DNA from: Pseudovibrio exalbescens
GTDB lineage: Bacteria > Pseudomonadota > Alphaproteobacteria > Rhizobiales > Stappiaceae
Length of the DNA stretch: 64,000 bases
NCBI RefSeq assembly: GCF_028737195.1
Contig: NZ_JAQZAJ010000001.1
Location: forward strand, 1-64,000
Reading direction: 5' to 3'
In this document: positions 43,662 through 52,544 of the stretch, piece by piece
How positions within the stretch are numbered: the stretch's first letter is position 1
How the letters are laid out: every line of letters begins with the position of its first letter
Translations under genes and position numbers: made by a program
The notes under the pieces: generated by a model
The model's input: the letters and a program-made list of their open reading frames with translations, nothing else
Databases searched by the model: none
What the model was told of the DNA's origin: nothing

Positions 43662-44324
43662 ATGACACTGTTCTCAAAAGAACTGATCCTGGCTCTCGCA
43701 ATCAGTGCCGGTGCCGTCCTGAGTGCGCAAGCGCAGCAGATGCCGACCGTGGAAGCCGAGCGTATGGCGACCTTTGGCGCGTTGGCGGAGTTTACATCCT
43801 CGGATGCCGTGACCCATTACATGTATGACACGGGCTATGTGGGCGGCTTCGTCAATGCTCCCCTGCAGACCGTGCAGATGCTCCACTTCGAGGCTCCGGT
43901 CGACGACGTCTGGGAATGGGTCGTCAGCGGAAACGACGAATGGGCGATGGCCATCGAGACCCTGACCTGGGATCACAGCGGCTCGGCCTTGCCCGGGGAA
44001 CTCGGCGTCGGCTCTGAACGCGTCTGTGAATTTGTCGGTGGCCAGGGCACCGCTTATGAGCGCGTCTTCGCGGTCGAAGAGAACCGCCTGTTCGCCTATG
44101 ATCTCGATGCCGAACGCTCCACGGTCCCGCTTCCGATCCGCGACTTTTTCGTGATCTGGACCCTCGAGGAACAGGACGCAGGCGGCGTGCTCGTGACCTC
44201 GCGCATTTACTACCACGAGGCGCAGGATATGGGCGGAAACGCCGCTGCCGCGGTGGTCGGCGCGCTAACCAACGACTTCAAGAACTTCGCCAACATCTAC
44301 GGTGGTACGTACATCACGATGTGA
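43662..44324 (+). CDS. Secreted SRPBCC family protein
   Basis: This 220-residue protein has a signal peptide (MTLFSKELILALAISAGAVL, cleavage after about residue 25) and an SRPBCC-like domain (APVDDVWEWVVSGNDEWAM, then GAFNKNFANIYGG-like end). It would act in the periplasm, unlike its cytoplasmic neighbour. The ligand is unknown. It lies 21 bases after the preceding gene and before the YceI gene. Confidence 0.72.
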   Translation: MTLFSKELILALAISAGAVLSAQAQQMPTVEAERMATFGALAEFTSSDAVTHYMYDTGYVGGFVNAPLQTVQMLHFEAPVDDVWEWVVSGNDEWAMAIETLTWDHSGSALPGELGVGSERVCEFVGGQGTAYERVFAVEENRLFAYDLDAERSTVPLPIRDFFVIWTLEEQDAGGVLVTSRIYYHEAQDMGGNAAAAVVGALTNDFKNFANIYGGTYITM

Positions 44325-44379
44325 GGCACAAACGGCGCGGCGAAAACATCGCCGCGCCTCGCTCTTCGGGAGGTTCAGC

Positions 44380-44928
44380 ATGCTCAAACTAGCCACAATT
44401 ACGCTCTTGGTTGCGGTTCCGAATGCCGCTTTGGCCGAGAATTGGGTGATCGATTATTCCTCTTCGTCGATCGAGTTTTCGATAGAAACGAGCAGCGGTC
44501 TCGTGACTGGAGACGTACAAAACTGGACGGCCGACATCGAAGCAAGCGGCATGGAATTCGCATCCGCTCAGATCGACGCAGAACTTGACCTGACATCCAT
44601 TCAGACGGACTTTCCGCTCGCTGACCCGATCTTGCGCTCTGAACCTTGGTTGAACTCGGAGGCATTCCCGAATGCGCGGTTCGTTTCGTTGTCCTTCACC
44701 GTTGGGAATGCTCCGACCGCAGGTCTTTTAACCGGAGAATTGACGATCAAAGGCGAGACCAGACCGTTTTCAGTGCACGTAAACTGGACGCTGGAGGGGC
44801 GGATGGTTGTGGCTGAATTGTCCGGCGAGTTGAATAGGCTGGCTTTTGGCATCGGGGACGAGGCAAGCGTTGCCCTTGCGGAGTCAGTTGTTTGGATCGA
44901 GGGGCACTTAGAAGCGGAGCGCCAGTGA
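44380..44928 (+). CDS. YceI family periplasmic protein
   Basis: This 182-residue protein has a signal peptide (MLKLATITLLVAVPNAALAE) and the YceI barrel (NWVIDYSSSSIEFSIETSSG, then GELTIKGETRPFSVHVN). I chose ATG 44380 behind GGGAGG; a more upstream start would place the signal inside the protein. It is the third YceI copy in the island and the last gene of the tautomerase operon. It probably binds a lipid or quinone-like ligand. Confidence 0.85.
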   Translation: MLKLATITLLVAVPNAALAENWVIDYSSSSIEFSIETSSGLVTGDVQNWTADIEASGMEFASAQIDAELDLTSIQTDFPLADPILRSEPWLNSEAFPNARFVSLSFTVGNAPTAGLLTGELTIKGETRPFSVHVNWTLEGRMVVAELSGELNRLAFGIGDEASVALAESVVWIEGHLEAERQ

Positions 44929-45370
44929 CAAAACCCATGCATACAAGCAATTAGTTGTATTAGATTTGGTTTCCCCAACCCTTTCCTGACGCCGAGTTCA
45001 GTTACCGCCCAAAATACATCGAGACATGCCAAACGGACTTTGGGCAATGCGCGTGCCCAAAGGGAATGAAAGCTCCAATCATCGGTACGGGGAAGGTCGC
45101 CTTTTGCCCGTTTTGATTAGCAATCGCTTGTTGCGCAATCGGCCAGCCGTAACCCCCATTATTTCAATGAAAGCAATGATTTAAAGTGGAGAGAAGGTTC
45201 GACACCAGTCCCTCTCTCTCCGCCATTTCCCAAACATCGATAGTCTTTTCGCAGCAGTGGTCCAACGCTAGCGCGTTTGGATGTTTATGGTGCCATTCCA
45301 ACTGGTCGTGCAGCACCATTGACCCCCTTAGTTTTTCATAGTCTGACGACGCTGGCAGATTTTTTGATCG
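44929..45370. other. Intergenic stretch, AT-richer, without gene
   Basis: Nothing codes here with a recognisable motif. It contains the tRNA-like fragment at 45188-45225 described separately. The AT-richer composition and this fragment make it a likely edge of the accessory region. Confidence 0.5.
45188..45225 (+). other. tRNA-Ser-like 3' end remnant
   Basis: The segment ends ...CCCTCTCTCTCCGCCA, like the 3' end of a tRNA-Ser whose acceptor is GGAGAGA, and has a T-loop-like GGTTCGA. A GGAGAGA sits only 26 bases upstream. No anticodon arm or full tRNA can be folded. It may be an attachment-site scar or a random match. Confidence 0.3.
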
Positions 45371-45595
45371 CTATGAGCTGCTCATGGCTGTTATGACCGC
45401 ATGTTTGCTTGGACGGTTGGATACCCGTTTACGCCATTTTCGAAAACTTGATGGTTTCAAGCTTCGGCGCATGAGGACGATCACCTCTTTTTCGCTGAGG
45501 CCATGGGCGCGTTTGATGGCGTCAAATGGCACATCATCTTGCCATGCCATCTCGATGATTTCCGAATGGTAGGCGTCTTGATCCGCTTTTCTCAT
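45371..45595 (-). CDS. TIGR03643/DUF2805 family small protein
   Basis: This 74-residue protein reads EIIEMAWQDDVPFDAIKRAHGLSEKEVI and ends with LKPSSFRKWRKRVSNRPSKH, the signature of DUF2805. This small helical family is widespread but of unknown function. ATG at 45595 is clear. It stands alone between two intergenic regions, next to the transition into host DNA. Confidence 0.78.
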   Translation of the reverse strand: MRKADQDAYHSEIIEMAWQDDVPFDAIKRAHGLSEKEVIVLMRRSLKPSSFRKWRKRVSNRPSKHAVITAMSSS

Positions 45596-45746
45596 TGCGA
45601 CTCCGTGTTCCTGCAGTTTCCCGTTGAGAAATAGGGGAGCGCGGCTGAGATTCCAGTCTTTCCTCTAATTTGCTGGTCACAGTGTATTTCTACGTCAAGG
45701 ATAAAGAAAAGCGGGGCGCCAATCTCAATAGCCTGCTAAATTTGCA

Positions 45747-45760
45747 TTACGTTAACGTAA
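45747..45760. promoter_or_regulatory. Perfect 14-bp palindrome, operator candidate
   Basis: TTACGTTAACGTAA is a perfect palindrome about 150 bases before the solute-binding protein. Its shape suits a dimeric regulator such as a MerR, TetR or LacI family protein, but none is adjacent. Confidence 0.45.
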
Positions 45761-45897
45761 CTTAGAAAGCTTATTCTTGTAATATATTCATCGGTTCGCT
45801 ACCATCATTTTGCCTTACTCAACGGTAATTTTGCCGCGCCGGTCAATCTTGGACTTGGTTGAGGTAAGACTTGGCTAAAAGGTGGGAAATCACGCAA

Positions 45898-47466
45898 ATG
45901 GCGAGGGTGCCTTTGTCGAAGCAGTGGATACTGAGCCTACCAAGCTGCGCTCTGGCGCGGATACTTCATGGCTTTGGCATGCTCAATTGTTTCCAGCGCC
46001 ATGTTGTGCTGTCGCGTGCCCTCTTGGTGGTGTGCTGCGCCTTGTTGGCAGGCTATGGGGCACCAACGCTCGCACAAACCGATGATAAGCCGCTACGGAT
46101 CGTTACGCGCAACGGACCCAGCCTTGAAGGCCCTGCCATTCGGCATGGAGAAGTTTTTGAACGGGATACCGGAATGGCGACTCAGGTCGAGGGCATTCCG
46201 TTTCGTGAACTCTACAATGAAATCATGATGGGGTTCATCTCCGGCGTGAACGAGGCCGATGTCATGTTGGTTCCCGCGCCTTGGGTGCCCGATTTCGCGC
46301 CGTTTCTTGCAGATGTGCCCATGGACCTTATTGCGAGTAACGCCGTTCGCAGCATTCACCCTGCCTATCGCGAGGGCCTGATGCGCTGGAACCGGCGTTG
46401 GCTTGCCGTGACCATCGATGGCGACCTGCACATGGGGATTTATCGGCGCGATCTGTTTGAGGATCCAGAACATCGATTGGCTTTTCAGGGAGTACATGGG
46501 CGGCCACTGTCGCCGCCGGAAACCTGGACGGAGTATCTTGAAATCGCGCGGTTCTTTCATGGCAGAAAGGACCAGCAGGGCAACACGCTTGCCGGGTCTC
46601 TGGAGGCTTACTTGCAAGGTGGACAGCGTATTTGGTTCGTCATCAGCCACGCTGCGGCCTATGCCAGTCATCCGTCCTATTCGGGAACGCTGTTTTTCAA
46701 TCCTCGCACGATGGAGCCAGCGATCAACTCGCCCGCATGGCAACGAGCGGTCTCGGAGTATGCCGAGTTGATGAGCCTTGGTCCGCCAGATCTGGCTTGG
46801 CTCGGGAGCGGGGATGTGCGCAAGCGGTTTTCTGAGGGTAAGGCGGCAATGGCTGTAGATTGGGCAGACATTGGCGTGATGGCGGCCACGCTAGAGGGCG
46901 GTGTTGGGTCTGAGAACATAGGTTTTTTTGAGCTGCCTGGGTCAACATCTGCATGGAACCCCATAACGGAACGGTGGGACACGCTGGCCTATCCCCGACA
47001 GGTGCCGTATCTCGCGTTCGGTGGCTGGGTTGCCGTCGTCCCAGAGACCTCCCAGAACAAGGAGGCGGCTTGGGATTATATCAGCCATTTCAACTCACAA
47101 GAAAACAGCATGAAGGACATGCTCGTTGGCGATTCCGGAATAAACCCATACAGGCGTGAACACATCGCGGATGAAACGGTCTGGTTCGATCTCATGGGAG
47201 AGCAGGCGGCTGAAGACTATCTGGATGTGCTGCGTTCGTCTCTGGACGCGCCACAGCTTGCGTTGGAGCTGCGCATTCCGGGATACCGTGCCTATATGCA
47301 GGCACTTGATCTGCAGATTGAGCGGGTGTTGCGCAGCGAAGCGACTGTTCAGGAGGCGTTGGATTTGGCTGCTGCGCAGTGGGATCAGATTACGGATCGC
47401 CTTGGCCGTGACAGTCAACGTCGTCACTACATATCAGCCATGGGGCTGACGGGGAGTTTTCCGTGA
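45898..47466 (+). CDS. Extracellular solute-binding protein (family 1)
   Basis: This 522-residue protein is a periplasmic solute-binding protein of the sugar type: the signal peptide region ends near LLAGYGAPTLAQ, followed by RIVTRNGPSLEGPAI and a late GGWVAVVPETSQNKEAAWDY. ATG 45898 has AGGTGG upstream; ATG 45979 would give a tighter signal peptide. No permease or ATPase gene follows; its stop overlaps the GTG of the hybrid kinase, so it probably hands its ligand to the sensor. Confidence 0.82.
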   Translation: MARVPLSKQWILSLPSCALARILHGFGMLNCFQRHVVLSRALLVVCCALLAGYGAPTLAQTDDKPLRIVTRNGPSLEGPAIRHGEVFERDTGMATQVEGIPFRELYNEIMMGFISGVNEADVMLVPAPWVPDFAPFLADVPMDLIASNAVRSIHPAYREGLMRWNRRWLAVTIDGDLHMGIYRRDLFEDPEHRLAFQGVHGRPLSPPETWTEYLEIARFFHGRKDQQGNTLAGSLEAYLQGGQRIWFVISHAAAYASHPSYSGTLFFNPRTMEPAINSPAWQRAVSEYAELMSLGPPDLAWLGSGDVRKRFSEGKAAMAVDWADIGVMAATLEGGVGSENIGFFELPGSTSAWNPITERWDTLAYPRQVPYLAFGGWVAVVPETSQNKEAAWDYISHFNSQENSMKDMLVGDSGINPYRREHIADETVWFDLMGEQAAEDYLDVLRSSLDAPQLALELRIPGYRAYMQALDLQIERVLRSEATVQEALDLAAAQWDQITDRLGRDSQRRHYISAMGLTGSFP

Positions 47467-50153
47467 ACCTCACCGGTATAAAAGCGCGACTTACCCTCAT
47501 CATTGCCATTGCCAGCCTCGCGGTGCTGATCGCAAGTGGCACGGCGCTATGGACCATCGGTGACATTCAGGGTGAAGTCAGCGAGATTACCGAGAAAGAG
47601 TTTCCCCGTACCGCCAGCGCATTGACACTGGCACGCATTGGCGAGCGCCTTCAGCGCCACGGCGAAAGCCTCATGACAGCGGCTGGCTCTGATGACCGTG
47701 ACACCATTCAAAACTTGATCGGCGCGGACCTTTCTGCCATGCGCAGCCAGCTTGTCTTGCTGCGGCAGTTGCTGCCGGATTTGCGAGGTGCGGAGGAGCA
47801 ATTGGTTCTTCTGTCCTCTGACCTGGCATTCAACTTGACTTCCATGCGGCAGAACCTGGAGACACAGACTGAGCTGGAACTGAGTGTGCTTTACAAGCGC
47901 GCCCAATTGATGGACCAGAAGGAGGGGATCCTTCAAGTGCTGGGGCCCTCCGTTCTGGCGATCAATGCAATCGTGACTGCAACCGACGCGCAGAGCGCCG
48001 AGGTCCTGACAAAGGCGATTTCCAGTCAAGACGCGCTTTTGACTTCCGAGCGCCTTATCAACTCGCTGATGGTGCAGGTTCTGCTCGCCGAGCGGGCCAC
48101 CAACGCTGAAGAGGTGCGCCAGCGCAGTTTGTCCTACCAGCGTACGCTTCAGCAGTTTCTGAATTCTGTTGGTAACCTGCCCAAGGGGCTGAAAGACCGG
48201 GTGCAGAGGCATCTTGGTGTGTTGGAGAGCCAAACCACTGACGGCAGTATCTTCGACATCAAGACACAGTTGCTCAGCACAGTGGCGCTCCTGCAGGCCA
48301 CCATCGATCAAACGCGAGGCCTTGCCACCGCTTTGGACCAGGAGGTGGACATCCTTCTTGCCAATGATCAGCGGTCCATCATGGAAACATCGGGACGTAT
48401 TTCGGATCTGTTTGTCACGCACACGGTTCAGTTTCTCATCAGCAGCCTGCTCATTGTGCTTTTGCTGGTTGTCTTGGCGTATTCCTTGATCGCCCGCCCG
48501 ATCGTAAAGAACGCCATGGCACTGACCAGAGCGATGACACGCATTGCCAGTGGGGAGCCTGATGTAACCATCCCCGGTCTACAGCGCAAAGATGAGATGG
48601 GTGACATTGCGCGCGCTCTTTCGGTGATGAAAGACACGATCGCGCGCATACATGGGCTGGACAAGGAGCTGGCCGAGCAAAGCCAGCTTCTCATCACTAC
48701 GCTCGACACCATGACGGATGGGTTCACCGTTTATGATGCCAATGCGGAGCTGGTGGCATGGAACCCGCGTTTTCTCTCGCTCTACAATCTGCAAAGCAAC
48801 ATGATTTCCGCCGGCACGCCCATTCGTCAGGTCCATGCCTCACTGGCACGGCAGGGAATACGGGTTTTCGAGCTGCACGGACCGGAGACGGACTATCCAA
48901 CTGTTGCGCGTTCCCGCATGTTGGTGCCAAAGCAGTTTGAGCTTCGGGCCCCCAGCGGACGGATTATCGAAATGCGCAGCACCCCCATTCCCGATGGGGG
49001 GCATGTGACCATTCATTTGGATGTAACCGAGCAAAGGTCTGCAGAGGAGCGGGTGCGTCAGGCCCAGAAGATGGAAACCGTTGGCGAGTTGACCAGCGGT
49101 CTGGCCCATGAGTTCAACAATATCCTTGCGGTCATTGCAGGCAACCTGAACATCATTGAACGCGGGTTGAGTGATGATCCGCGCCTCAAAGAGCGGGCAC
49201 ACAAGGCCATGGGGGCCGTTGAGCGTGCAACCATGCAAGTTGAGCGCTTGGTGATGTTTTCCCGCCGGCAGAAGCTGTCTCCGGAGGATGTAGAGATCAA
49301 TGAACTCATATCCGGACTGGTGCAGCTGTTCCAATACTCCTTGGGGCCAGACATTGAGGTGGAGACCGAGCTGGAAGCGGATCTTCCAATGATCAGGGTC
49401 GATCCTGTCCAGTTGGAAAACGCGCTGATGAGCCTTGCCGTCAACGCCAAGGATGCCATGGAGAAGGGGGGCACGCTCACCATTTCCACCGCCACGGGAC
49501 CGGATAACTCGATTGAGATCACCGTCGCAGATACCGGAATCGGCATTTCTGAGGAAGCCCTTCAAAAAGTGATCAACCCGTTCTTTACCACCAAGCCCGC
49601 AGGCAAGGGCACGGGCCTTGGGTTGAGTATGGTCCATGGGTTCGTGAGCCAGTCTGGCGGCTCCATTGACATTACAAGCGAGCAGGGCAAGGGCACCAAG
49701 GTTCTGATGCGGTTTGGGGCCTCTCTTGAGCATGTGAGCCAGCCCGGCATTGATGTCCGCACACCACGCGGTCAGGGGGAACTGGTGCTCGTGGTCGACA
49801 ATGATCTGGGCGTTCTGGATGTGACGGCAGCTCAGCTTGAAGCGCTTGGCTACAACGTGGATACCGCAACGGCTGGCGAAGAAGCATTGGCAAAGCTCAA
49901 GGCAAATCCGGAGTTTAAGCTGCTTTACAGCGAAGCCATGCTGCCGCGGCCATGGGATGGCGAAGCGCTGGCAAAGGGGGCAAAGGGCCTCAATTCTGAT
50001 CTCGCCATCCTTCTGACCAGTGCAGAACTAGGGGCACTGGACCACGTTCCCCATGAGTGTTTGCAAAAGCCCGTTCCAGAGCGCGTGCTGGCCCGTGCGG
50101 TTCATGACCAAATCCGCAGGAAGGCGTCCCAGTCTTCTGCCCATCAGACCTGA
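47463..50153 (+). CDS. Hybrid sensor histidine kinase, TorS-like
   Basis: This 896-residue membrane protein has TM1 (about 7-30), a long periplasmic helical domain, TM2 (about 322-345), HAMP, PAS (about 406-520), HisKA with His549 (SGLAHEFNN), HATPase (NAKDAM, GTGLGLSM) and a C-terminal receiver (about 774-885). In the receiver, Asp779/Asp781, Thr/Ser852-853 and Lys869 are kept, but the phospho-Asp is replaced by Glu824 (LYSEAML). GTG 47463 overlaps the solute-binding protein stop. It would sense via that protein, with a receiver perhaps locked in an active-like state. Confidence 0.87.
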   Translation: MNLTGIKARLTLIIAIASLAVLIASGTALWTIGDIQGEVSEITEKEFPRTASALTLARIGERLQRHGESLMTAAGSDDRDTIQNLIGADLSAMRSQLVLLRQLLPDLRGAEEQLVLLSSDLAFNLTSMRQNLETQTELELSVLYKRAQLMDQKEGILQVLGPSVLAINAIVTATDAQSAEVLTKAISSQDALLTSERLINSLMVQVLLAERATNAEEVRQRSLSYQRTLQQFLNSVGNLPKGLKDRVQRHLGVLESQTTDGSIFDIKTQLLSTVALLQATIDQTRGLATALDQEVDILLANDQRSIMETSGRISDLFVTHTVQFLISSLLIVLLLVVLAYSLIARPIVKNAMALTRAMTRIASGEPDVTIPGLQRKDEMGDIARALSVMKDTIARIHGLDKELAEQSQLLITTLDTMTDGFTVYDANAELVAWNPRFLSLYNLQSNMISAGTPIRQVHASLARQGIRVFELHGPETDYPTVARSRMLVPKQFELRAPSGRIIEMRSTPIPDGGHVTIHLDVTEQRSAEERVRQAQKMETVGELTSGLAHEFNNILAVIAGNLNIIERGLSDDPRLKERAHKAMGAVERATMQVERLVMFSRRQKLSPEDVEINELISGLVQLFQYSLGPDIEVETELEADLPMIRVDPVQLENALMSLAVNAKDAMEKGGTLTISTATGPDNSIEITVADTGIGISEEALQKVINPFFTTKPAGKGTGLGLSMVHGFVSQSGGSIDITSEQGKGTKVLMRFGASLEHVSQPGIDVRTPRGQGELVLVVDNDLGVLDVTAAQLEALGYNVDTATAGEEALAKLKANPEFKLLYSEAMLPRPWDGEALAKGAKGLNSDLAILLTSAELGALDHVPHECLQKPVPERVLARAVHDQIRRKASQSSAHQT

Positions 50154-50531
50154 AGCCGTTTTCCTTTAACGTTCCAGAGGTCATGGTCGTTTGTCTTGTT
50201 TTGGGACAGAATGGCCGCGTTCTGAGCCAACCGCCGTCTGGCTCCAGTCTCCTCTGCTGAATCGCGCGTGTGTTGTTGAAAAGGCCTTGATAACGCGAGG
50301 TCAGACCGCTTTAGTCCACTCTTCCTATGCGTGCAAAAACAGCGTTTGAAGACGGGTGCTTACTGGAAATTAAGGGGATTTGGTTATCTGGCAAAACGAC
50401 AGCGCTCTCAGGCCATTAAAATTTTACTCGATTCAGAAAAACGCCGTTGGGCTCATGGTTTATGAGAAATTCTCCCTGTCATCGAAATGAAATTTTTCTC
50501 GATAAGTGCTTGTACGTGAGGGGCATATGGG
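50154..50531. other. Intergenic region before the phosphonate operon
   Basis: AT-richer DNA after the kinase stop. No coding frame is convincing. The 3' end, from 50532, holds Pho-box-like repeats. Confidence 0.5.
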
Positions 50532-50549
50532 ATGACACAAATCTTACAC
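50532..50549 (+). promoter_or_regulatory. Pho-box-like repeat 1
   Basis: ATGACAC-AAAT-CTTACAC: two half-sites at an 11-base period with an AT-rich spacer, each 5 of 7 matched to CTGTCAY, 87 bases before phnC. Alphaproteobacterial PhoB sites have this layout. Confidence 0.5.
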
Positions 50550-50566
50550 GGCAAAATAGAAAAAAC

Positions 50567-50595
50567 TCGTCATGAACCTGTAATAAATCTATGGC
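50567..50595 (+). promoter_or_regulatory. Pho-box-like repeat 2
   Basis: TCGTCAT-GAAC-CTGTAAT-AAAT-CTATGGC gives three half-sites in 11-base phase, matching CTGTCAY at 5, 6 and 4 of 7 positions. Together with the box at 50532 it supports phosphate-starvation control of phnC. Confidence 0.55.
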
Positions 50596-50635
50596 TTCTC
50601 GTGGCCTCAAGTTAATCACCGGTTAGGAAATTGTT

Positions 50636-51433
50636 GTGATCAAGTTTGAGGCCGTAAGAAAAGAATTCGGGAACCACGTTGCCGTACAGGGTGCGTCTTT
50701 TACTGTCGATAAGCCTCAGATGATAGGGATTATTGGACGCTCCGGTGCTGGCAAGTCTACGCTTCTGCGTATGATCAACCGCTTGACACCGGCCACATCC
50801 GGCCATGTCTACGTTGATGGTCGCGATGTTCTGGCTCTCAAAGGCAAAGAAAAACGCCGCTGGCAGCGCGATTGCGCCATGATCTTCCAGCAGTTCAACC
50901 TGGTGCCTCGTCTGGATGTTCTTACCAACGTGATGCTGGGTCGCCTCAACGACCACGGCACGATCGCAAGCTGTCTGAAGCTGTTCACCAAGGAAGAGCG
51001 CATGCAGGCACTGCTCAAGCTGGAGCGTCTGGGCATTGCGGAAACGGCCCTGAAACGCGCCGAGCACCTGTCCGGTGGTCAGCAGCAGCGTGTGGCCATT
51101 GCCCGTGCGTTGATGCAGAACCCGCAAATGCTTCTGGCCGATGAGCCGATCGCCTCCCTCGACCCGATGAATGCACAGGTCGTCATGGATGCGCTCAAGG
51201 CCATCAATACGGAAGACAAGCTGACGGTTATTTGCAACCTGCATACCCTCGATACCGCTCGGAAATACTGTGATCGCGTCATTGGGATGCTGCATGGCGA
51301 AATCGTCTTTGACGGCACGCCTGATGGCCTGACAACAGAAGTTGCACGGGAAATCTACGGCGCTGATGAGAGCTTTTCCGAAGCAACCACTTCTACTGCG
51401 CTGAATGTCGGTCCGACATCAGCCGTCGCCTGA
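50636..51433 (+). CDS. phnC: Phosphonate/phosphate ABC transporter ATP-binding protein
   Basis: This 265-residue ATPase has Walker A GRSGAGKS, signature LSGGQQQR and Walker B LLADEP. It matches PhnC. It starts with GTG 50636 behind AGGAA, after Pho-box-like repeats, and begins the phnC-phnD-phnE-phnE2 operon. It energises import of phosphonates such as 2-aminoethylphosphonate or of phosphite; the exact substrate is unknown. Confidence 0.92.
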   Translation: MIKFEAVRKEFGNHVAVQGASFTVDKPQMIGIIGRSGAGKSTLLRMINRLTPATSGHVYVDGRDVLALKGKEKRRWQRDCAMIFQQFNLVPRLDVLTNVMLGRLNDHGTIASCLKLFTKEERMQALLKLERLGIAETALKRAEHLSGGQQQRVAIARALMQNPQMLLADEPIASLDPMNAQVVMDALKAINTEDKLTVICNLHTLDTARKYCDRVIGMLHGEIVFDGTPDGLTTEVAREIYGADESFSEATTSTALNVGPTSAVA

Positions 51434-51528
51434 GAATTGCCAGCCCGCAGGATCACTGCTTGCGGGTAGGGCACGCCTTTGCAGAGGCGTTACTGAACTC
51501 ATATCGAGTAAACTTGGAGAGCTGTTCA

Positions 51529-52455
51529 ATGAAATTCGCTGTTAAACTTGCTGCAGTTGCTGCTGTCAGCATCGCCGCTCTTGGTTCCACCGGTGCAATC
51601 GCCGCTGAGCCAATCACAGAATTCCGCATCGGTCTTCTGGGTGGTGAGAACGAAGCAGACCGTCTGCGCAACAACCAGTGTCTGGTTGACCGTTTTGAAG
51701 AGCTGCTGGGCGTTCCAGTCAAGCTGTTCCCAGCAGCGGACTACGCTGGCACCATCGAAGGCCTGAAGGGCGGCAACCTGGACTATGCTGAGCTGGGCGC
51801 ATCCGGTTACGCAGCTATTTACCTGGCTGATCCGAAGGCTGTTGAGCCAGTTCTGACCACCCAGCAGGTTGATGGCGCAACTGGTTACCACTCCATCATG
51901 GTTTCCCGCGCAGACTCCGGCATCGAAACCCTGGAAGACATGAAGGGCAAGCGTCTGGGTTACGCTGATCCTAACTCCACTTCCGGTTATCTGGTTCCTT
52001 CCGTCGCTTTCGACCAGATGGGCCTGAACGCTGATGAGTACTTCGCGTCCGCTACGTTCTCTGGTGGTCACGAGCAGAACGTTCTGGCTGTTGTAAACGG
52101 CGACGTTGATGGCGGCGTTACCTGGTCTTCCGGCGTTGGCGAGTGGGAAGAAGGTCACACCTCCGGTAACCTGCGCAAGATGGTTGACAAGGGCATGATC
52201 GACATGACCGAGCTCAACGAAGTATGGCGCTCTCCGCTGATCCCTAATGGCCCGCTGGTTCTGCGCAGCTCCCTGCCACAGGACGTTAAGGACAAGGTCG
52301 TTGCTTCTTTGAAGGCAATGGTTCAGGACGACCCAGAGTGCTTCTACTCCGCACAGTCTGGTGAGTTCGCTGACTACGTAGAAGTTGACCACTCCTTCTA
52401 CGAGACCATTGTTGAAGCACGTCGCCGCAAGATCGAAGCTGCGAAGGCTAACTAA
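51529..52455 (+). CDS. phnD: Phosphonate-binding periplasmic protein
   Basis: This 308-residue protein has a signal peptide (KLAAVAAVSIAALGSTGAIA) and the PhnD features FRIGLLGGENEADRLRNNQC and LEDMKGKRLGYADPNSTSGY. It delivers phosphonate to the PhnE permeases. ATG 51529 follows TTGGAGAGC. Its codon choice is unusually rich in GTT and TCC, suggesting high expression. A strong terminator follows the stop. Confidence 0.93.
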   Translation: MKFAVKLAAVAAVSIAALGSTGAIAAEPITEFRIGLLGGENEADRLRNNQCLVDRFEELLGVPVKLFPAADYAGTIEGLKGGNLDYAELGASGYAAIYLADPKAVEPVLTTQQVDGATGYHSIMVSRADSGIETLEDMKGKRLGYADPNSTSGYLVPSVAFDQMGLNADEYFASATFSGGHEQNVLAVVNGDVDGGVTWSSGVGEWEEGHTSGNLRKMVDKGMIDMTELNEVWRSPLIPNGPLVLRSSLPQDVKDKVVASLKAMVQDDPECFYSAQSGEFADYVEVDHSFYETIVEARRRKIEAAKAN

Positions 52456-52468
52456 TCACAGTTTGGAG

Positions 52469-52499
52469 GGAGCGCCGCGTTTCTCGCGGCGCTCCTTTT
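52469..52499 (+). terminator. Intra-operon terminator/attenuator
   Basis: An 11-bp perfect GC stem (52469-52479 with 52485-52495), five-base loop and four T residues lie between phnD and phnE. It probably lets phnD, the abundant binding protein, be made in excess over the permeases. Confidence 0.85.
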
Positions 52500-52544
52500 G
52501 TATCTGGCCTTCGGGCCATTTTCTTTGTTCTCAGGAGGTTTCCG

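Noticed and set aside
1383-45225. One genomic island between tRNA-Ser(GCT) and the 3' scrap
   Set aside because: The scrap differs in the acceptor bases from tRNA-Ser(GCT), and no integrase is present.
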